Source of the DNA: Ga0074130 sp035565355
Lineage (GTDB): Bacteria > Pseudomonadota > Gammaproteobacteria > Burkholderiales > Rhodocyclaceae
NCBI GenBank assembly: GCA_035565355.1
Contig: DATMSM010000091.1
Coordinates: forward strand, 3,193 to 67,192
Reading direction: 5' to 3'
Length of the DNA stretch: 64,000 nt
Part shown: one piece after another, positions 1 through 9,408 of the stretch
Numbering within the stretch: position 1 is the stretch's first letter
Layout of the letters: each line of letters opens with the position of its first letter
Made by a program: the position numbers and the translations under genes
Notes under the pieces: model-generated
The model's input: only the letters and a program-made list of their open reading frames with translations
What the model was told of the DNA's origin: nothing
Database searches by the model: none

Positions 1-39
1 CGATTTCATCTGCGCGGCAAAAATCGACGCACTCCTCGT

Positions 40-951
40 TTGAGCTCCCCGGCTTTGAAGAGCGCGACTGAAGGTCTGGTCAGGGCCGCCTACGGGCGCC
101 ACTACGAAGTCGAGCTGCTGAACGGGCCACACGCGGGCCAGCGCATCACCGGCTTCCCACGCGGCAAGAAAAGCCCCTATGCCTGCGGTGATCGTGTCGC
201 ACTGGAGATTGCCAGCGCCGATCAGGCCCAGATCACCAAGCACCTGCCACGCACCTCGCTGCTCTACCGCAGTGACGCCTATCGGGAAAAGCTGATCGCC
301 GCCAACGCCACGCAGGTCGTGCTGGTCGTCGCTACCGAACCCTCCTTCACCGACGACCTCCTCGCGCGCACCCTGGTTGCCGCGGAAGTCGAGGGTCTGC
401 GTACCCTGATCGTGCTCAACAAATGCGACCTCAGTACCCAGCTCGAGCACGCGCGCGAACGCCTGTCCGTACTTGCCAAGCTCGGCTATCGCATCATCGA
501 GCTGTCCGCACTCAGCGACGCCAGCGCCCTGCTGCCGCATCTGGCAGGTGAGACCAGCGTGCTGGTAGGACAGTCCGGTATGGGCAAATCCACGCTGACC
601 AATGCACTGATCCCCGAAGCACAGGCGGCAACGCGGGAGATCTCGGAGGCGCTGGATTCCGGCAAGCACACCACCACGCATGCACGGCTCTACGACTTGC
701 CGCACGACGCGGCACCGGGCGGCAGGCTGGTCGATTGCCCAGGCCTGCAGGAGTTCGGACTGTCTCATCTCAGCTTCGGCCAGATCGAGGAAGGCTTTGC
801 CGACTTTCGCCCGCACAGCGGCAACTGCCGCTTCCGCGACTGCCGCCATCAGAACGAACCCGACTGCGCCATCAAGGCCGCTGTAGAGAGCGGCGCCATC
901 GACCCACGTCGCTACGAGCAGTTCCAGCGCATCGTCAGTGCCAACTGCTAA
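40..951 (+). CDS. rsgA: Ribosome small-subunit maturation GTPase RsgA
   Basis: Circularly permuted GTPase that acts late in 30S subunit assembly. The G motifs appear in the permuted order G4-G1-G3: NKCD, then the P-loop GQSGMGKST, then DCPG. An N-terminal OB-fold-like part precedes them, and a C-terminal zinc-knuckle region has the pattern CRFRDCRH followed by a fourth ligand Cys in the segment EPDC. Length (303 aa) fits the family. The TTG at 40 is only the first possible start in the window: the frame is open to base 1 and encodes a basic stretch typical of RsgA N-termini, so the true start may lie upstream. No clear ribosome binding site precedes TTG 40. Identification is secure; the start is not. 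Confidence 0.95.
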   Translation: MSSPALKSATEGLVRAAYGRHYEVELLNGPHAGQRITGFPRGKKSPYACGDRVALEIASADQAQITKHLPRTSLLYRSDAYREKLIAANATQVVLVVATEPSFTDDLLARTLVAAEVEGLRTLIVLNKCDLSTQLEHARERLSVLAKLGYRIIELSALSDASALLPHLAGETSVLVGQSGMGKSTLTNALIPEAQAATREISEALDSGKHTTTHARLYDLPHDAAPGGRLVDCPGLQEFGLSHLSFGQIEEGFADFRPHSGNCRFRDCRHQNEPDCAIKAAVESGAIDPRRYEQFQRIVSANC

Positions 952-953
952 AG

Positions 954-979
954 AAAAAGCCCTCCGTAGAGGGCTTTTT
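954..979. terminator. Bidirectional intrinsic terminator, rsgA/mscL
   Basis: Perfect stem GCCCTC/GAGGGC with a CGTA loop, flanked by five A on the left and five T on the right, so it can terminate transcripts from both sides. It sits between the convergent rsgA and mscL genes. Confidence 0.9.
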
Positions 980-997
980 CACATGGCGACAAACGCC

Positions 998-1426
998 TTA
1001 CTTCTTTAGCGAATCGCGAATCTCGCGCAGTAGCACGATGTCCTCCGGCGTGACCGCCGGGGCTTCGGGAGCGGGCGGAGCCTCGCGCTTCAAGCGGTTG
1101 ATCTGCTTGATCATCAGGAAGATGATGAAGGCAAGGATAAGGAAGTTCAGCGCAATGGTGATGAAGTTGCCATAGGCAATCACCGGCACGCCGGCCTTCT
1201 TGACCTCGGCCAGCACCATGGGCACACCGGGCGGAATATCCTGCAGCGCGAAAAAGTAGTTGCTGAAATCCAGACCGCCCGTGACACGACCGATGATGGG
1301 CATGATGAGGTCGCCGACCACCGAGTCGACAATCTTGCCAAAGGCGCCGCCGATGATCACGCCCACGGCGAGATCGATCACATTGCCCTTGACGGCAAAC
1401 TCCTTGAATTCCGAAACGATGCTCAT
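998..1426 (-). CDS. mscL: Large-conductance mechanosensitive channel MscL
   Basis: Inner-membrane pentameric channel that opens under membrane tension during hypo-osmotic shock. The 142 aa match the normal family length. The N-terminus [20 protein letters not shown] is the conserved amphipathic helix and start of TM1, followed by the [14 protein letters not shown] pore segment. A second hydrophobic helix ([19 protein letters not shown]) precedes a charged cytoplasmic C-terminal helix. An upstream in-frame start (1480) would add 18 unrelated residues. Start 1426 is preferred because AGGAGGG lies just upstream of it on the minus strand and it matches the family N-terminus. Confidence 0.97.
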   Translation of the reverse strand: MSIVSEFKEFAVKGNVIDLAVGVIIGGAFGKIVDSVVGDLIMPIIGRVTGGLDFSNYFFALQDIPPGVPMVLAEVKKAGVPVIAYGNFITIALNFLILAFIIFLMIKQINRLKREAPPAPEAPAVTPEDIVLLREIRDSLKK

Positions 1427-1532
1427 GCGCCCTCCTAGTAGTCTGACAAACGCTGCCATCCTACGCCGACCGGACAGCACGGTGCTAGCAACATATGCCT
1501 TAAAATGTCCGCTTATTCAGGAAATCAGCCTC

Positions 1533-2063
1533 ATGTCCTTCATCAAAGCCTTTGTCAGCAAGCATATCAGCGCCGCCGCCGCCCGCCGCCCCTCCGACCA
1601 GGAAGCCGTCGCCGTGTTCTTCTACGGACAAAGTCCGGATGCAGCCCGCATCGCCGAACTGGCGGCAGGCGCGGAAGTCTCGACCAGCACCACCGACGGC
1701 AAGACCCGCATCACCGCTGCCTGGCCGGATGTCAGCACGACCATCACCATCGATCCAGGCTGGGACAAGGCCGCACAAATGGAAGGCATGCGCGGCTGGA
1801 CCGAACGCTTCCCGGCCAAGATCAAGGCGCTGGAAGATGTGCAGGCATTGATCGCTTCCTTCGATACGGTCACAGCCTGCTACGGCAGCGTCAGCAAGCC
1901 CGGCCTGGATGCCGACAACAAGGCCATGAACCTGCTCCGCGCCTTGCAAGCCGATGGTGGCGGCTTTTTCTTTTCGCGCAACTCCTTCTACGACACCGAC
2001 GGTTTGCGCATCACCGGTTTCAACGAAGACCCGGTCTGGCTGGGCACGCCGCCGCAGGACTAA
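1533..2063 (+). CDS. Hypothetical protein (176 aa)
   Basis: I do not recognise the family. The chosen ATG begins MSFIKAF; the frame is open further upstream, but that part overlaps mscL antisense and has no start with a good ribosome binding site. The protein looks soluble: no signal peptide or membrane helix, a basic N-terminal helix, then mixed alpha/beta sequence with a distinctive C-terminal segment GGGFFFSRNSFYDTDGL. It stands alone, divergent from mscL and convergent with the Lrp-type regulator, with a gap of only ten bases to that gene's stop. G+C and codon use match its neighbours, so it appears to be a real chromosomal gene of unknown function. Confidence 0.7.
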   Translation: MSFIKAFVSKHISAAAARRPSDQEAVAVFFYGQSPDAARIAELAAGAEVSTSTTDGKTRITAAWPDVSTTITIDPGWDKAAQMEGMRGWTERFPAKIKALEDVQALIASFDTVTACYGSVSKPGLDADNKAMNLLRALQADGGGFFFSRNSFYDTDGLRITGFNEDPVWLGTPPQD

Positions 2064-2073
2064 AGCAAGCCGG

Positions 2074-2547
2074 CTAGTCCCGCCGCGCAAAGTCGATCGG
2101 CAGCGTGGTGCGATCCACCACGCGCCGCATCACGAAGCTGGAATGCACGCCGGTCACACCCGGGATGCGATTGATGCGATTGAGCAGCAGCTCCTGATAG
2201 GCATCCATATCGCGCACCACCACCTTGAGCTGATAGTCGGCCGACTGTCCGGTCACCAGCAGGCGCTCCAGCACCTCCGGAATCTGCGCCACCGCCTCCT
2301 CGAAATGGGAGAAGCGCTCCGGCGTGTGCTGGTCCATGGAGATATACACCAGCGCCATCATCGGCAGGCCGAGCAACTTGGCATCGACCAGCGCACGATA
2401 GCCGGTGATGTAACCTCCCTCCTCCAGCGCACGCACACGGCGCAGACAGGGCGCCGGCGACAGACCGATGCGCTCGGCCAGGTCCTGGTTACTGATACGC
2501 CCGTCCTGCTGCAGGACTTCAAGAATTTGCCGGTCGTACTTATCCAT
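2074..2547 (-). CDS. Lrp/AsnC-family transcriptional regulator
   Basis: 157 aa with the standard two-part layout. An N-terminal winged HTH begins MDKYDRQILEVLQQDGRISN and contains the recognition segment LAERIGLSPAPCLRRVRALE. A C-terminal RAM domain (about residues 65-150) binds amino-acid effectors and mediates oligomerisation. The start at 2547 is preceded by GGAG at normal spacing; 15 extra residues from the upstream in-frame start lack homology. The gene is divergent from leuA, and the shared 200-bp gap holds an A+T-rich inverted repeat. Local control of leuA or autoregulation is plausible but inferred. Subfamily is not resolvable (Lrp, BkdR and others share this layout). Confidence 0.93.
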   Translation of the reverse strand: MDKYDRQILEVLQQDGRISNQDLAERIGLSPAPCLRRVRALEEGGYITGYRALVDAKLLGLPMMALVYISMDQHTPERFSHFEEAVAQIPEVLERLLVTGQSADYQLKVVVRDMDAYQELLLNRINRIPGVTGVHSSFVMRRVVDRTTLPIDFARRD

Positions 2548-2614
2548 CAGCAGCGCTCCATAAGCTGCGGGCACGCGCCATGCAATGAGCACGCGCCCGG
2601 AACAGCCTAAACAG

Positions 2615-2654
2615 AATTAAATTTCAACAAAGAACAAATATATAAAATTTAATT
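2615..2654. promoter_or_regulatory. A+T-rich inverted repeat in the lrp/leuA intergenic region
   Basis: AATTAAATTT at 2615-2624 and its reverse complement AAATTTAATT at 2645-2654 are centred 30 bp apart, close to three helical turns. They lie in an A+T-rich island between the Lrp-type gene and leuA. Lrp-family proteins commonly bind phased, A+T-rich degenerate palindromes, so an operator role is inferred from position and shape only. Confidence 0.5.
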
Positions 2655-2749
2655 TCTAAAATCAAGGAAAACAAGGCAATAACGCAAGCACATTTCGCGT
2701 TCCGATCGCTAATATGCACACATCAGGACGCACCCTCTGGAGCACCATC

Positions 2750-4438
2750 ATGTTGAAGAACCCGCACGGCAAGTACTTGCCTTTCAAGCCAATCAATCTG
2801 CCCGACCGCCAGTGGCCGAACAAGGTCATCACCAAGCCGCCGGTGTGGATGAGCACCGACCTGCGCGACGGCAATCAGGCCCTCTTCGAGCCCATGGACG
2901 GCGAGAAGAAGATGCGCATGTTCAAGCTGCTGTGCCAGATCGGCCTCAAGGAAATCGAAGCCGGCTTCCCCTCGGCCTCGCAGACCGAGTTCGACTTCTT
3001 CCGCACCTTGATCGAAGGCAAGCACATCCCCGACGATGTGACCATCGAAGCCCTCACGCAAGCACGCGAGCCGCTGATCCGTCGCACCGTTGAAGCCATG
3101 GTCGGCTGCCGGCGCGGTATCGTGCACGTCTATAACGCAACCTCCGACCAGTTCCGCGAAGTCGTGTTCAACACTACCCGCGACGAGGTCAAGGCGATGG
3201 CCGTCAATGCCGTCAAGCTGATCAAGGAGCTCACCGCTCAGCATCCGGAAACCGAATGGGTGTTGCAGTACAGCGCCGAGACCTTCAGCGACACCGATCT
3301 CGACTTCGCCAAGGAAGTGATCGATGCCGTCACTGAAACCTGGGGCGCCACGCCGGACAACAAGGTCATCATCAACCTGCCCGCATCGGTTGAAGTCGCC
3401 ACGCCGAATATCTACGCCGACAAGGTCGAGTGGATGCACCGCAATATCGCCCGCCGCGACAGTGTCATCCTCAGCCTGCATCCGCACAACGACCGCGGCA
3501 CCGCCGTGGCTGCCGCCGAGCTCGGCATCATGGCCGGCGCCGACCGCATCGAGGGCTGCCTGTTCGGCAACGGCGAACGCACCGGCAACGTCGACCTCGT
3601 CACCCTGGGTCTGAACCTCTACACCCAGGGTATCCACCCGAACCTCGACTTCTCCGACATCAACACCATCGCGCGCACCGCCGAGCACTGCACCCAGCTG
3701 CCTGTGCATCCGCGCCACCCCTGGGTCGGCGACCTCGTCTACACCGCCTTCTCGGGCTCGCACCAGGACGCCATCAAGAAGGGCTTCGCGCTGCAGAAGC
3801 CGGACGCCAAGTGGAATGTCCCGTACATGCCCATGGACCCGGCCGACGTCGGCCGTAGCTACGACTCGGTCATCCGCGTGAATAGCCAGAGCGGCAAGGG
3901 CGGCATCGCCTACCTGCTCGAAACCGAGTACGGCGTCGTCATGTCGCGCCGCCTGCAGGTCGAGTTCTCGCGCGTGGTGCAGGAGCACACCGACAAGTTC
4001 GGCGGCGAAGTCAGCGCCGCCGACATCTGGAAGTTGTTCTCCGACACCTATCTCGATACCGTCAGCCCGGTACGCTACGTCGAACATCATCTGGTCGAAA
4101 GCGGCGACGGCCAGGGCATCAAGCTCGTGGTCGAACACAAGGGCGTCAAGCATGTGCTGAACGGCGAAGGCAACGGCCCCATCGACGCCGCCGCCCATGC
4201 CCTGCAGCAGATCGGTATCAACCTCAAAGTGCGCAGCTATGAAGAGCGCTCCATGAGCAGCAGCGACGACGGCGGCGACGCCCGCGCCTGCGCCATGATG
4301 GAAGTCGCCACCGCCGGCGGCAGCGGCGAATGCTACGGCGTCGGCATCGACGCCAACATCGTCACCGCCTCGCTCAAGGCACTCATCAGCAGCGCCAATC
4401 GCGTGGCGGTGCAGGCCGCGGAAAGCAAGGCGGCCTGA
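2750..4438 (+). CDS. leuA: 2-isopropylmalate synthase
   Basis: Catalyses the first committed step of leucine synthesis: 2-oxoisovalerate plus acetyl-CoA to 2-isopropylmalate. The 562 aa length and N-terminus ([12 protein letters not shown]) are those of the longer LeuA class. The HMGL-type TIM barrel carries DLRDGNQAL near residue 45, the metal site [11 protein letters not shown] and the signature [13 protein letters not shown]. The C-terminal part is the leucine-sensing allosteric domain. The frame could start at 2714, but the extra 12 residues do not belong to the family. The gene is monocistronic, with a strong terminator downstream. The Lrp-type regulator is divergent upstream. Confidence 0.97.
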   Translation: MLKNPHGKYLPFKPINLPDRQWPNKVITKPPVWMSTDLRDGNQALFEPMDGEKKMRMFKLLCQIGLKEIEAGFPSASQTEFDFFRTLIEGKHIPDDVTIEALTQAREPLIRRTVEAMVGCRRGIVHVYNATSDQFREVVFNTTRDEVKAMAVNAVKLIKELTAQHPETEWVLQYSAETFSDTDLDFAKEVIDAVTETWGATPDNKVIINLPASVEVATPNIYADKVEWMHRNIARRDSVILSLHPHNDRGTAVAAAELGIMAGADRIEGCLFGNGERTGNVDLVTLGLNLYTQGIHPNLDFSDINTIARTAEHCTQLPVHPRHPWVGDLVYTAFSGSHQDAIKKGFALQKPDAKWNVPYMPMDPADVGRSYDSVIRVNSQSGKGGIAYLLETEYGVVMSRRLQVEFSRVVQEHTDKFGGEVSAADIWKLFSDTYLDTVSPVRYVEHHLVESGDGQGIKLVVEHKGVKHVLNGEGNGPIDAAAHALQQIGINLKVRSYEERSMSSSDDGGDARACAMMEVATAGGSGECYGVGIDANIVTASLKALISSANRVAVQAAESKAA

Positions 4439-4463
4439 TTTTCGCCGGCACTTCGCTCCAAAC

Positions 4464-4491
4464 AAAAAGCCCCGGCATGCCGGGGCTTTTT
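4464..4491 (+). terminator. Intrinsic terminator after leuA
   Basis: A9-bp GCCCCGGCA/TGCCGGGGC stem with almost no loop, preceded by five A and followed by five T. It separates leuA from the defence island. Confidence 0.92.
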
Positions 4492-4630
4492 ACATGGATT
4501 GTTAAATCTGGCGTGGAGGCCACAAAACTGAATCAACATCGAGTTCGACATACCCAATTGGCGCGCTAGCGAAAAGATCAATGGCATACTGAAAAAACTT
4601 CAATACCGATTGCATACGCATCTTAAGCGC

Positions 4631-7600
4631 ATGACGGCTTCGAGCAACTTTGCCTTCCTCACCGAGCATGACCCCGTCTTCCTGCAACTGGCCACCACGG
4701 CCGAGCAGGTATTTGCCGCCGACCCCAACACCACGCTGATCAAGCTGCGCCAGCTCGGCGAAGCCATCGCACAGGACATTGCCGCACGCGTCGGTATTGA
4801 AATCACTGCCGAGAGCACACAGGCCGACCTGCTCTACAAGCTCAACCGCGAAATCAACCTCGACGCCACCGTGCGCAGCCTCTTCCACACCCTGCGTATC
4901 GAAGGCAACAAAGCCACCCACCAGTTCCGCACCCAGCACAAGGAGGCCATGGACGGCCTGCGCGTAGCCCGTGCATTGGCCGTCTGGTTCCATCAGAGCT
5001 TCGGCAAGACCGGCAGCAGCTTCAAGCCCGGCCCTTTCATCGCTCCTGCCGACCCCAGCGCCCAACTCAACGCCCTGCAGGCGGAAATCGCGCAATTGCG
5101 CGCCGATCTTGCCAGTCAACATCAGGCGCAGGACAACAACCAGCAGTTGGCCACACTGCTCGAACAGGAGCAGGCGCAGTTCGCCGTGCTCTCAAAGCAG
5201 ATGGAAGCTGAAGTCGCCGCCTCACTGGCGCTGGCCGAAGAGCAGAGCGCCTTGGTCGATCAACTGAAGGCTGATTTCGAGGTCCGCCTTAAGGCCCTGC
5301 AAGCGCAGCTTGAAGACAGCCAGAACACCACAAAACAGGTCACTCAAAGCACGCAGACAGCCGCCAAGCAGCTCGTCCTTAGCGAAGAGCTCACGCGCAT
5401 CCTCATCGACCAGCAGCTCATCGAAGCCGGCTGGGAGGCCGACACCCAGCGCCTCGCCTACAAGAAGGGGGCACGGCCGGCCAAGGGCAAAAATCAGGCA
5501 ATTGCGGAGTGGCCCACGCAGAATCAGCAGCGCGCCGACTATGTGCTGTTCGCCGGTTTGACTCCGCTGGCCGTGGTCGAAGCCAAGCGCGAAAACGAAA
5601 ACGTCGCCGGCAAGATTCCGCAGGCAGAGCGTTACGCCACCGGCTTTCGGCAACTCGAGAGCTTCGAGCCCGCCTGGAAACTCGAAGGCCGTGCATGCGG
5701 CTGGCCGGATGCTCAAGGCCAGACCTTCGAAATTCCCTTCGTCTACTCCAGTAATAGCCGCTCGTACATGCCTCAGCTCGCCGAGCACAGCGGCACCTGG
5801 TTCCGCGACGTGCGCAGCCCCTCGAATCTCGCGCGTCCGCTGGTCGACTTTCACGGCCCGGACGGCCTGCTTGATCAACTGACCCGCAGCAGGACCGAAG
5901 CCGAAGAGAAGCTCAAACAGGAAGGCTTTTCCTATCTGCACCTTCGCGACTATCAGGAGCGCGCCATCCAGAGCGTCGAAGCCGCACTCGCCGCCGGACA
6001 GCGCAACTGCCTGGTCGCCATGGCCACCGGCACCGGCAAGACGCGCACCATCATCGGCCTCATGTACCGCCTGCTCAAGGCCGAGCGCTTCCGCCGCATT
6101 CTCTTTCTGGTCGACCGCACTGCCCTGGGCGAACAGGCGCAGGGCGACTTCGACGAAGCACTGCTGGAACAGAACCAGCCGCTCTCCAGCATCTACAACA
6201 TCGCCGAACTGGGCGATATGGCGGCCGAGGCCGAAACCCGCATCCAGGTCGCCACCGTACAAGCCATGGTCAAGCGCGTCCTGCAATCGGACACCCCGCC
6301 CGGCATTGCCACCTTCGACTGCATCATCATCGACGAAGCTCACCGTGGCTACACACTCGATCAGGACATGACCGAAGGCGAAATGGCCGTGCGCGACCAG
6401 GCCCAGTACCTCTCCACCTACCGGCGCGTGCTCGACCATTTCGACGCCGTCAAGATTGCGCTCACCGCCACGCCGGCCAAACACACCACCGAGATTTTCG
6501 GCAAGCCGGTCTACACCTATTCCTACCGCGAAGCCGTGGCCGACGACTGGCTCATCGACCACGAACCGCCGATCCGCTACCAGACCCTGCTCACTCAGAA
6601 AGGCATCAAGTTCGAAAAGGGCGAAACCGTCAGCGCCATCAACTTCGGCACCGGCGCGATCGAGCAGGCCACGCTCGACGATGAACTCAACTTCGAAGTC
6701 GAGGCTTTCAACCGCCGCGTCCTCAACGAAGACTTCAACCGCGTCATCTGCGAACAGCTCGCGCAGGAGCTCGATCCGCTGGGCGAAGAGAAGACCATGA
6801 TCTTCTGCGCCACCGACCTGCACGCCGACACCGTCAAGCGCCTGCTCGACGACGCTTTCAAGGCCGTGCATGGCGAAGCCTATGCCGAAGCCGCGGTGCG
6901 CAAGATCACCGGCAAATCCGACAAGGTCGGCGAACTGATCAAGCGTTTCAAGAACGAGCGTTACCCCAACATCGCCATCACCGTCGATCTGCTCACTACC
7001 GGCATCGACGTGCCCAGGATCTGCAACCTCGTCTTCATGCGCAAGGTTCGCTCGCGCATCCTCTACGAGCAGATGATAGGCCGCGCCACACGCCGCTGCG
7101 ACGAGATCGGCAAGACTGTCTTCCGCATCTACGACCCGGTCGATCTCTACCGCGACCTGCAGGCCGTCAGCACCATGCGCCCGCTGGTCAAGGACCCCAA
7201 CGTCACGCTTGAGCAGCTCATCGCCGAACTCGACGACCCCGCCAGCTTCACGGCTGCAGGCGTTGCCGCCGATAGCAGCCACGCCCACGATGTGCTCGAC
7301 GCCATCAGCCAGAAACTCATGCGTGTGCTGCGCGATGCCACCCACAAGGCCGAGAAACGCCCCGCCCTCAAGACCCGCCTCGCCGAACTCGAACAGCACT
7401 GGAATGTCGCCCCCGCCGAGCTACACAGCCACCTGCGCAAACTCGGTCCGCAAGCCGCCGCCGAATTCATCCGCCAGCAGGCCGGCCTGCTTGAGCAGAT
7501 CAACGAAATCAAGGCCCTCGTCGGCAGCCTCTACATGCCGGTCATCTCCGGCCACAAGGATGAATTCAAGCTGCGCGAGCAAAGCTACGGCCAGTACAAC

Positions 7601-8104
7601 AAGCCCGAGGACTATCTCGACAGTTTCAGCCGCTTCATCCGCGAACAGCTCAACCAGTCGGTCGCCCTGGGCGTGGTCGTCAATCGTCCCAAGGACCTCA
7701 CCCGCGAGCAGCTCAAGGAAGTACGCCTCCTGCTCGACCAGCACGGCTACCCCGAAGCGCGCCTGCAAACTGCCTGGCGCAACAAGACCAATCACGAAAT
7801 CGCCGCCAGCATCGTCGGCTACATCCGTCAGGCCGCGCTCGGCGAAGCCCTGATTCCCTTCGAGCAGCGCATCGCCTTGGCCATGGACAAGATCTACGCC
7901 CTCACCGCCTGGTCACCGATGCAGCGCCAGTGGCTGGGGCGGCTGGCCAAGCAGCTCAGCCACGAAGTCGTGATCGACAATGACTTCGTGAACCGCGCTT
8001 TCGCCCCCGATGGTGGCGCCAAACAGCTCGACGTGCGCCTCGGCGGCAAGCTGGAAAACGTGCTCGACACCCTGGCCGCAGCGCTCTGGCCCAGCGCAGC
8101 TTGA
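4631..8104 (+). CDS. hsdR: Type I restriction endonuclease subunit R
   Basis: Motor/nuclease subunit that translocates and cleaves unmodified DNA together with HsdM and HsdS. Using the ATG at 4631 (1157 aa): an N-terminal DUF4145-like segment, a coiled-coil stretch (about 150-250), and a PD-(D/E)XK nuclease with D303 and E317-A-K319. The SF2 helicase has Walker A ATGTGKT (465-471) and DEAH (568-571). Further helicase motifs (TTGIDVP, QMIGRATRR) and an EcoEI-type C-terminal domain follow. A TTG at 4610 could add seven residues. The nuclease and helicase motifs listed are intact, so the enzyme is probably active. hsdR stands apart from hsdM-hsdS, separated by fic. Confidence 0.96.
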   Translation: MTASSNFAFLTEHDPVFLQLATTAEQVFAADPNTTLIKLRQLGEAIAQDIAARVGIEITAESTQADLLYKLNREINLDATVRSLFHTLRIEGNKATHQFRTQHKEAMDGLRVARALAVWFHQSFGKTGSSFKPGPFIAPADPSAQLNALQAEIAQLRADLASQHQAQDNNQQLATLLEQEQAQFAVLSKQMEAEVAASLALAEEQSALVDQLKADFEVRLKALQAQLEDSQNTTKQVTQSTQTAAKQLVLSEELTRILIDQQLIEAGWEADTQRLAYKKGARPAKGKNQAIAEWPTQNQQRADYVLFAGLTPLAVVEAKRENENVAGKIPQAERYATGFRQLESFEPAWKLEGRACGWPDAQGQTFEIPFVYSSNSRSYMPQLAEHSGTWFRDVRSPSNLARPLVDFHGPDGLLDQLTRSRTEAEEKLKQEGFSYLHLRDYQERAIQSVEAALAAGQRNCLVAMATGTGKTRTIIGLMYRLLKAERFRRILFLVDRTALGEQAQGDFDEALLEQNQPLSSIYNIAELGDMAAEAETRIQVATVQAMVKRVLQSDTPPGIATFDCIIIDEAHRGYTLDQDMTEGEMAVRDQAQYLSTYRRVLDHFDAVKIALTATPAKHTTEIFGKPVYTYSYREAVADDWLIDHEPPIRYQTLLTQKGIKFEKGETVSAINFGTGAIEQATLDDELNFEVEAFNRRVLNEDFNRVICEQLAQELDPLGEEKTMIFCATDLHADTVKRLLDDAFKAVHGEAYAEAAVRKITGKSDKVGELIKRFKNERYPNIAITVDLLTTGIDVPRICNLVFMRKVRSRILYEQMIGRATRRCDEIGKTVFRIYDPVDLYRDLQAVSTMRPLVKDPNVTLEQLIAELDDPASFTAAGVAADSSHAHDVLDAISQKLMRVLRDATHKAEKRPALKTRLAELEQHWNVAPAELHSHLRKLGPQAAAEFIRQQAGLLEQINEIKALVGSLYMPVISGHKDEFKLREQSYGQYNKPEDYLDSFSRFIREQLNQSVALGVVVNRPKDLTREQLKEVRLLLDQHGYPEARLQTAWRNKTNHEIAASIVGYIRQAALGEALIPFEQRIALAMDKIYALTAWSPMQRQWLGRLAKQLSHEVVIDNDFVNRAFAPDGGAKQLDVRLGGKLENVLDTLAAALWPSAA

Positions 8105-8142
8105 TACATGGAGCCTGGCTGCATTGAGCCAAACACCACCCA

Positions 8143-8197
8143 TATTCGGCTCACAATAAAAATTAATATGAGCCGAATAATGCTAATATTCGGCTCA
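8143..8197. promoter_or_regulatory. Triple TATTCGGCTCA operator-like repeats upstream of fic-hsdM-hsdS
   Basis: Three exact copies of the 11-mer TATTCGGCTCA: direct at 8143-8153, inverted at 8169-8179 and direct at 8187-8197. Copies two and three form an 11-bp-arm palindrome with a 7-nt spacer; a possible -10 hexamer TAATAT (8184-8189) overlaps it. The Fic protein has a C-terminal winged helix, so autorepression through these sites is likely but inferred. Confidence 0.7.
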
Positions 8198-8220
8198 CCT
8201 CACCGACAGAAGCTACCCCG

Positions 8221-9408
8221 ATGCCCCACTGGATCTGGCAAGCACCCGACTGGCCTCAGTTCACCTGGCAAGCCGATGCCCTCGCGCCCCTGCTGCGTGA
8301 GGTCACGCACGCCCAGGGCACCCTGCTCGGCCGTGCCCAGGGTTCCGAACCCGAGTTGCGCGCCAGCTTCAGCCTCGATGCCCTGCTACAGAACATCGTC
8401 AACTCCAGCGCCATTGAAGGCGAAAGCCTCAACGTCGGCTCGGTGCGCTCCTCCATCGCCCGCCGCCTCGGTCTCAGCGACGAGAGCAGCGCTCCGCCCG
8501 AAGCGCGCAGCGAAGGCCTGGCCCAGATCATGTGGGACGCTACCAGCGCACTCGATGCGCCGCTCGATGCGGCACGTCTGCTGCAATGGCATCGCTGGCT
8601 GTTTGCCGGCGCAGACAATGAGCTGGGGCGCAAAATCCGCATCGGCGACTGGCGCGGCCCCGACACCATGCAGGTCGTCTCCGGCCGGCTCGATCGCCCC
8701 ACCGTGCACTTCGAAGCCCCTCCGCGGGAAGGGCTGGAAGCCAGAATCGAAGAGTTCATCGATTGGTTCAACGCCAGCCGCGCCGACACCACGCTCGACC
8801 CGCTGCTGCGCGCTGCCATTGCGCACTTCTGGTTTGTCACCCTGCACCCCTTCGACGACGGCAACGGCCGCCTCACCCGCGCCCTCACCGACCTCGCGCT
8901 GGCCCAGGGCGAACAGCAGAGCATCCGCTTCTATGCCATGTCGGTCGCCATCCTCGCCGAACGGCGCGCCTACTACGCCCAGCTCGAAGCCGCGCAGAAA
9001 ATGCGCGCCGCGGCTGATCCGCTCGACCTCACCCCCTGGCTGAGCTGGTTTCTGCATACCCTGCTCGCCGCCCTCCACAGTGCCAGCGCGCAGATCGACC
9101 GCATCCTCGCCAAGAGCCGCTTCTGGCGCGAACCGCGCGCCCAGGGCCTGCTGCCCGAACAGATCAAGGTGCTCAACCGCCTGCTCGACGGCGACCAGCC
9201 TGACCGCGGCGGATTCGAGCACGGCATCAGCGCCAGCCAGTATCAGGCCGTGGCCAAGGTCTCCAAGGCCACCGCCACCCGCCACCTCGCCGATCTGCTG
9301 GCGCGCGGCTGCCTCGTCAAGCTGCCGGGCGGCGGCCGCTCCACCCGTTATCAAATGCACTGGCCGCAACAGGATGCCGCCATGCCACCACCATTGGAAA
9401 CCCTATGA
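8221..9408 (+). CDS. Fic-domain protein with C-terminal winged helix (DUF4172-Fic-wHTH)
   Basis: Fic enzymes usually transfer AMP to protein hydroxyls. The full active motif HPFDDGNGRLTR occupies residues 209-220. An inhibitory helix of the [S/T]xxxE[G/N] type is seen at S62-S-A-I-E66-G67, upstream of the Fic core, which makes this a class II (self-inhibited) Fic protein. The N-terminus MPHWIWQAPDWPQFTW fits the DUF4172 domain. The C-terminal 80 residues (ASQYQAVAKVSKATATRHLA) form a winged HTH. The stop overlaps the hsdM start as ATGA, so it is co-translated with the methylase. Fic genes linked to type I systems are known (for example RloF in Campylobacter). A modification target or a purely regulatory role is not deducible. 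Confidence 0.93.
   Translation: MPHWIWQAPDWPQFTWQADALAPLLREVTHAQGTLLGRAQGSEPELRASFSLDALLQNIVNSSAIEGESLNVGSVRSSIARRLGLSDESSAPPEARSEGLAQIMWDATSALDAPLDAARLLQWHRWLFAGADNELGRKIRIGDWRGPDTMQVVSGRLDRPTVHFEAPPREGLEARIEEFIDWFNASRADTTLDPLLRAAIAHFWFVTLHPFDDGNGRLTRALTDLALAQGEQQSIRFYAMSVAILAERRAYYAQLEAAQKMRAAADPLDLTPWLSWFLHTLLAALHSASAQIDRILAKSRFWREPRAQGLLPEQIKVLNRLLDGDQPDRGGFEHGISASQYQAVAKVSKATATRHLADLLARGCLVKLPGGGRSTRYQMHWPQQDAAMPPPLETL

Noticed and set aside
2723..4465. 580-codon minus-strand frame opposite leuA
   Set aside because: Shadow of the G+C-rich third positions of leuA; Asp/Val/Gly-rich, no family motifs, no ribosome binding site.
5222..7399. 725-codon minus-strand frame opposite hsdR
   Set aside because: Antisense shadow; hsdR has all helicase and nuclease motifs in the other direction.
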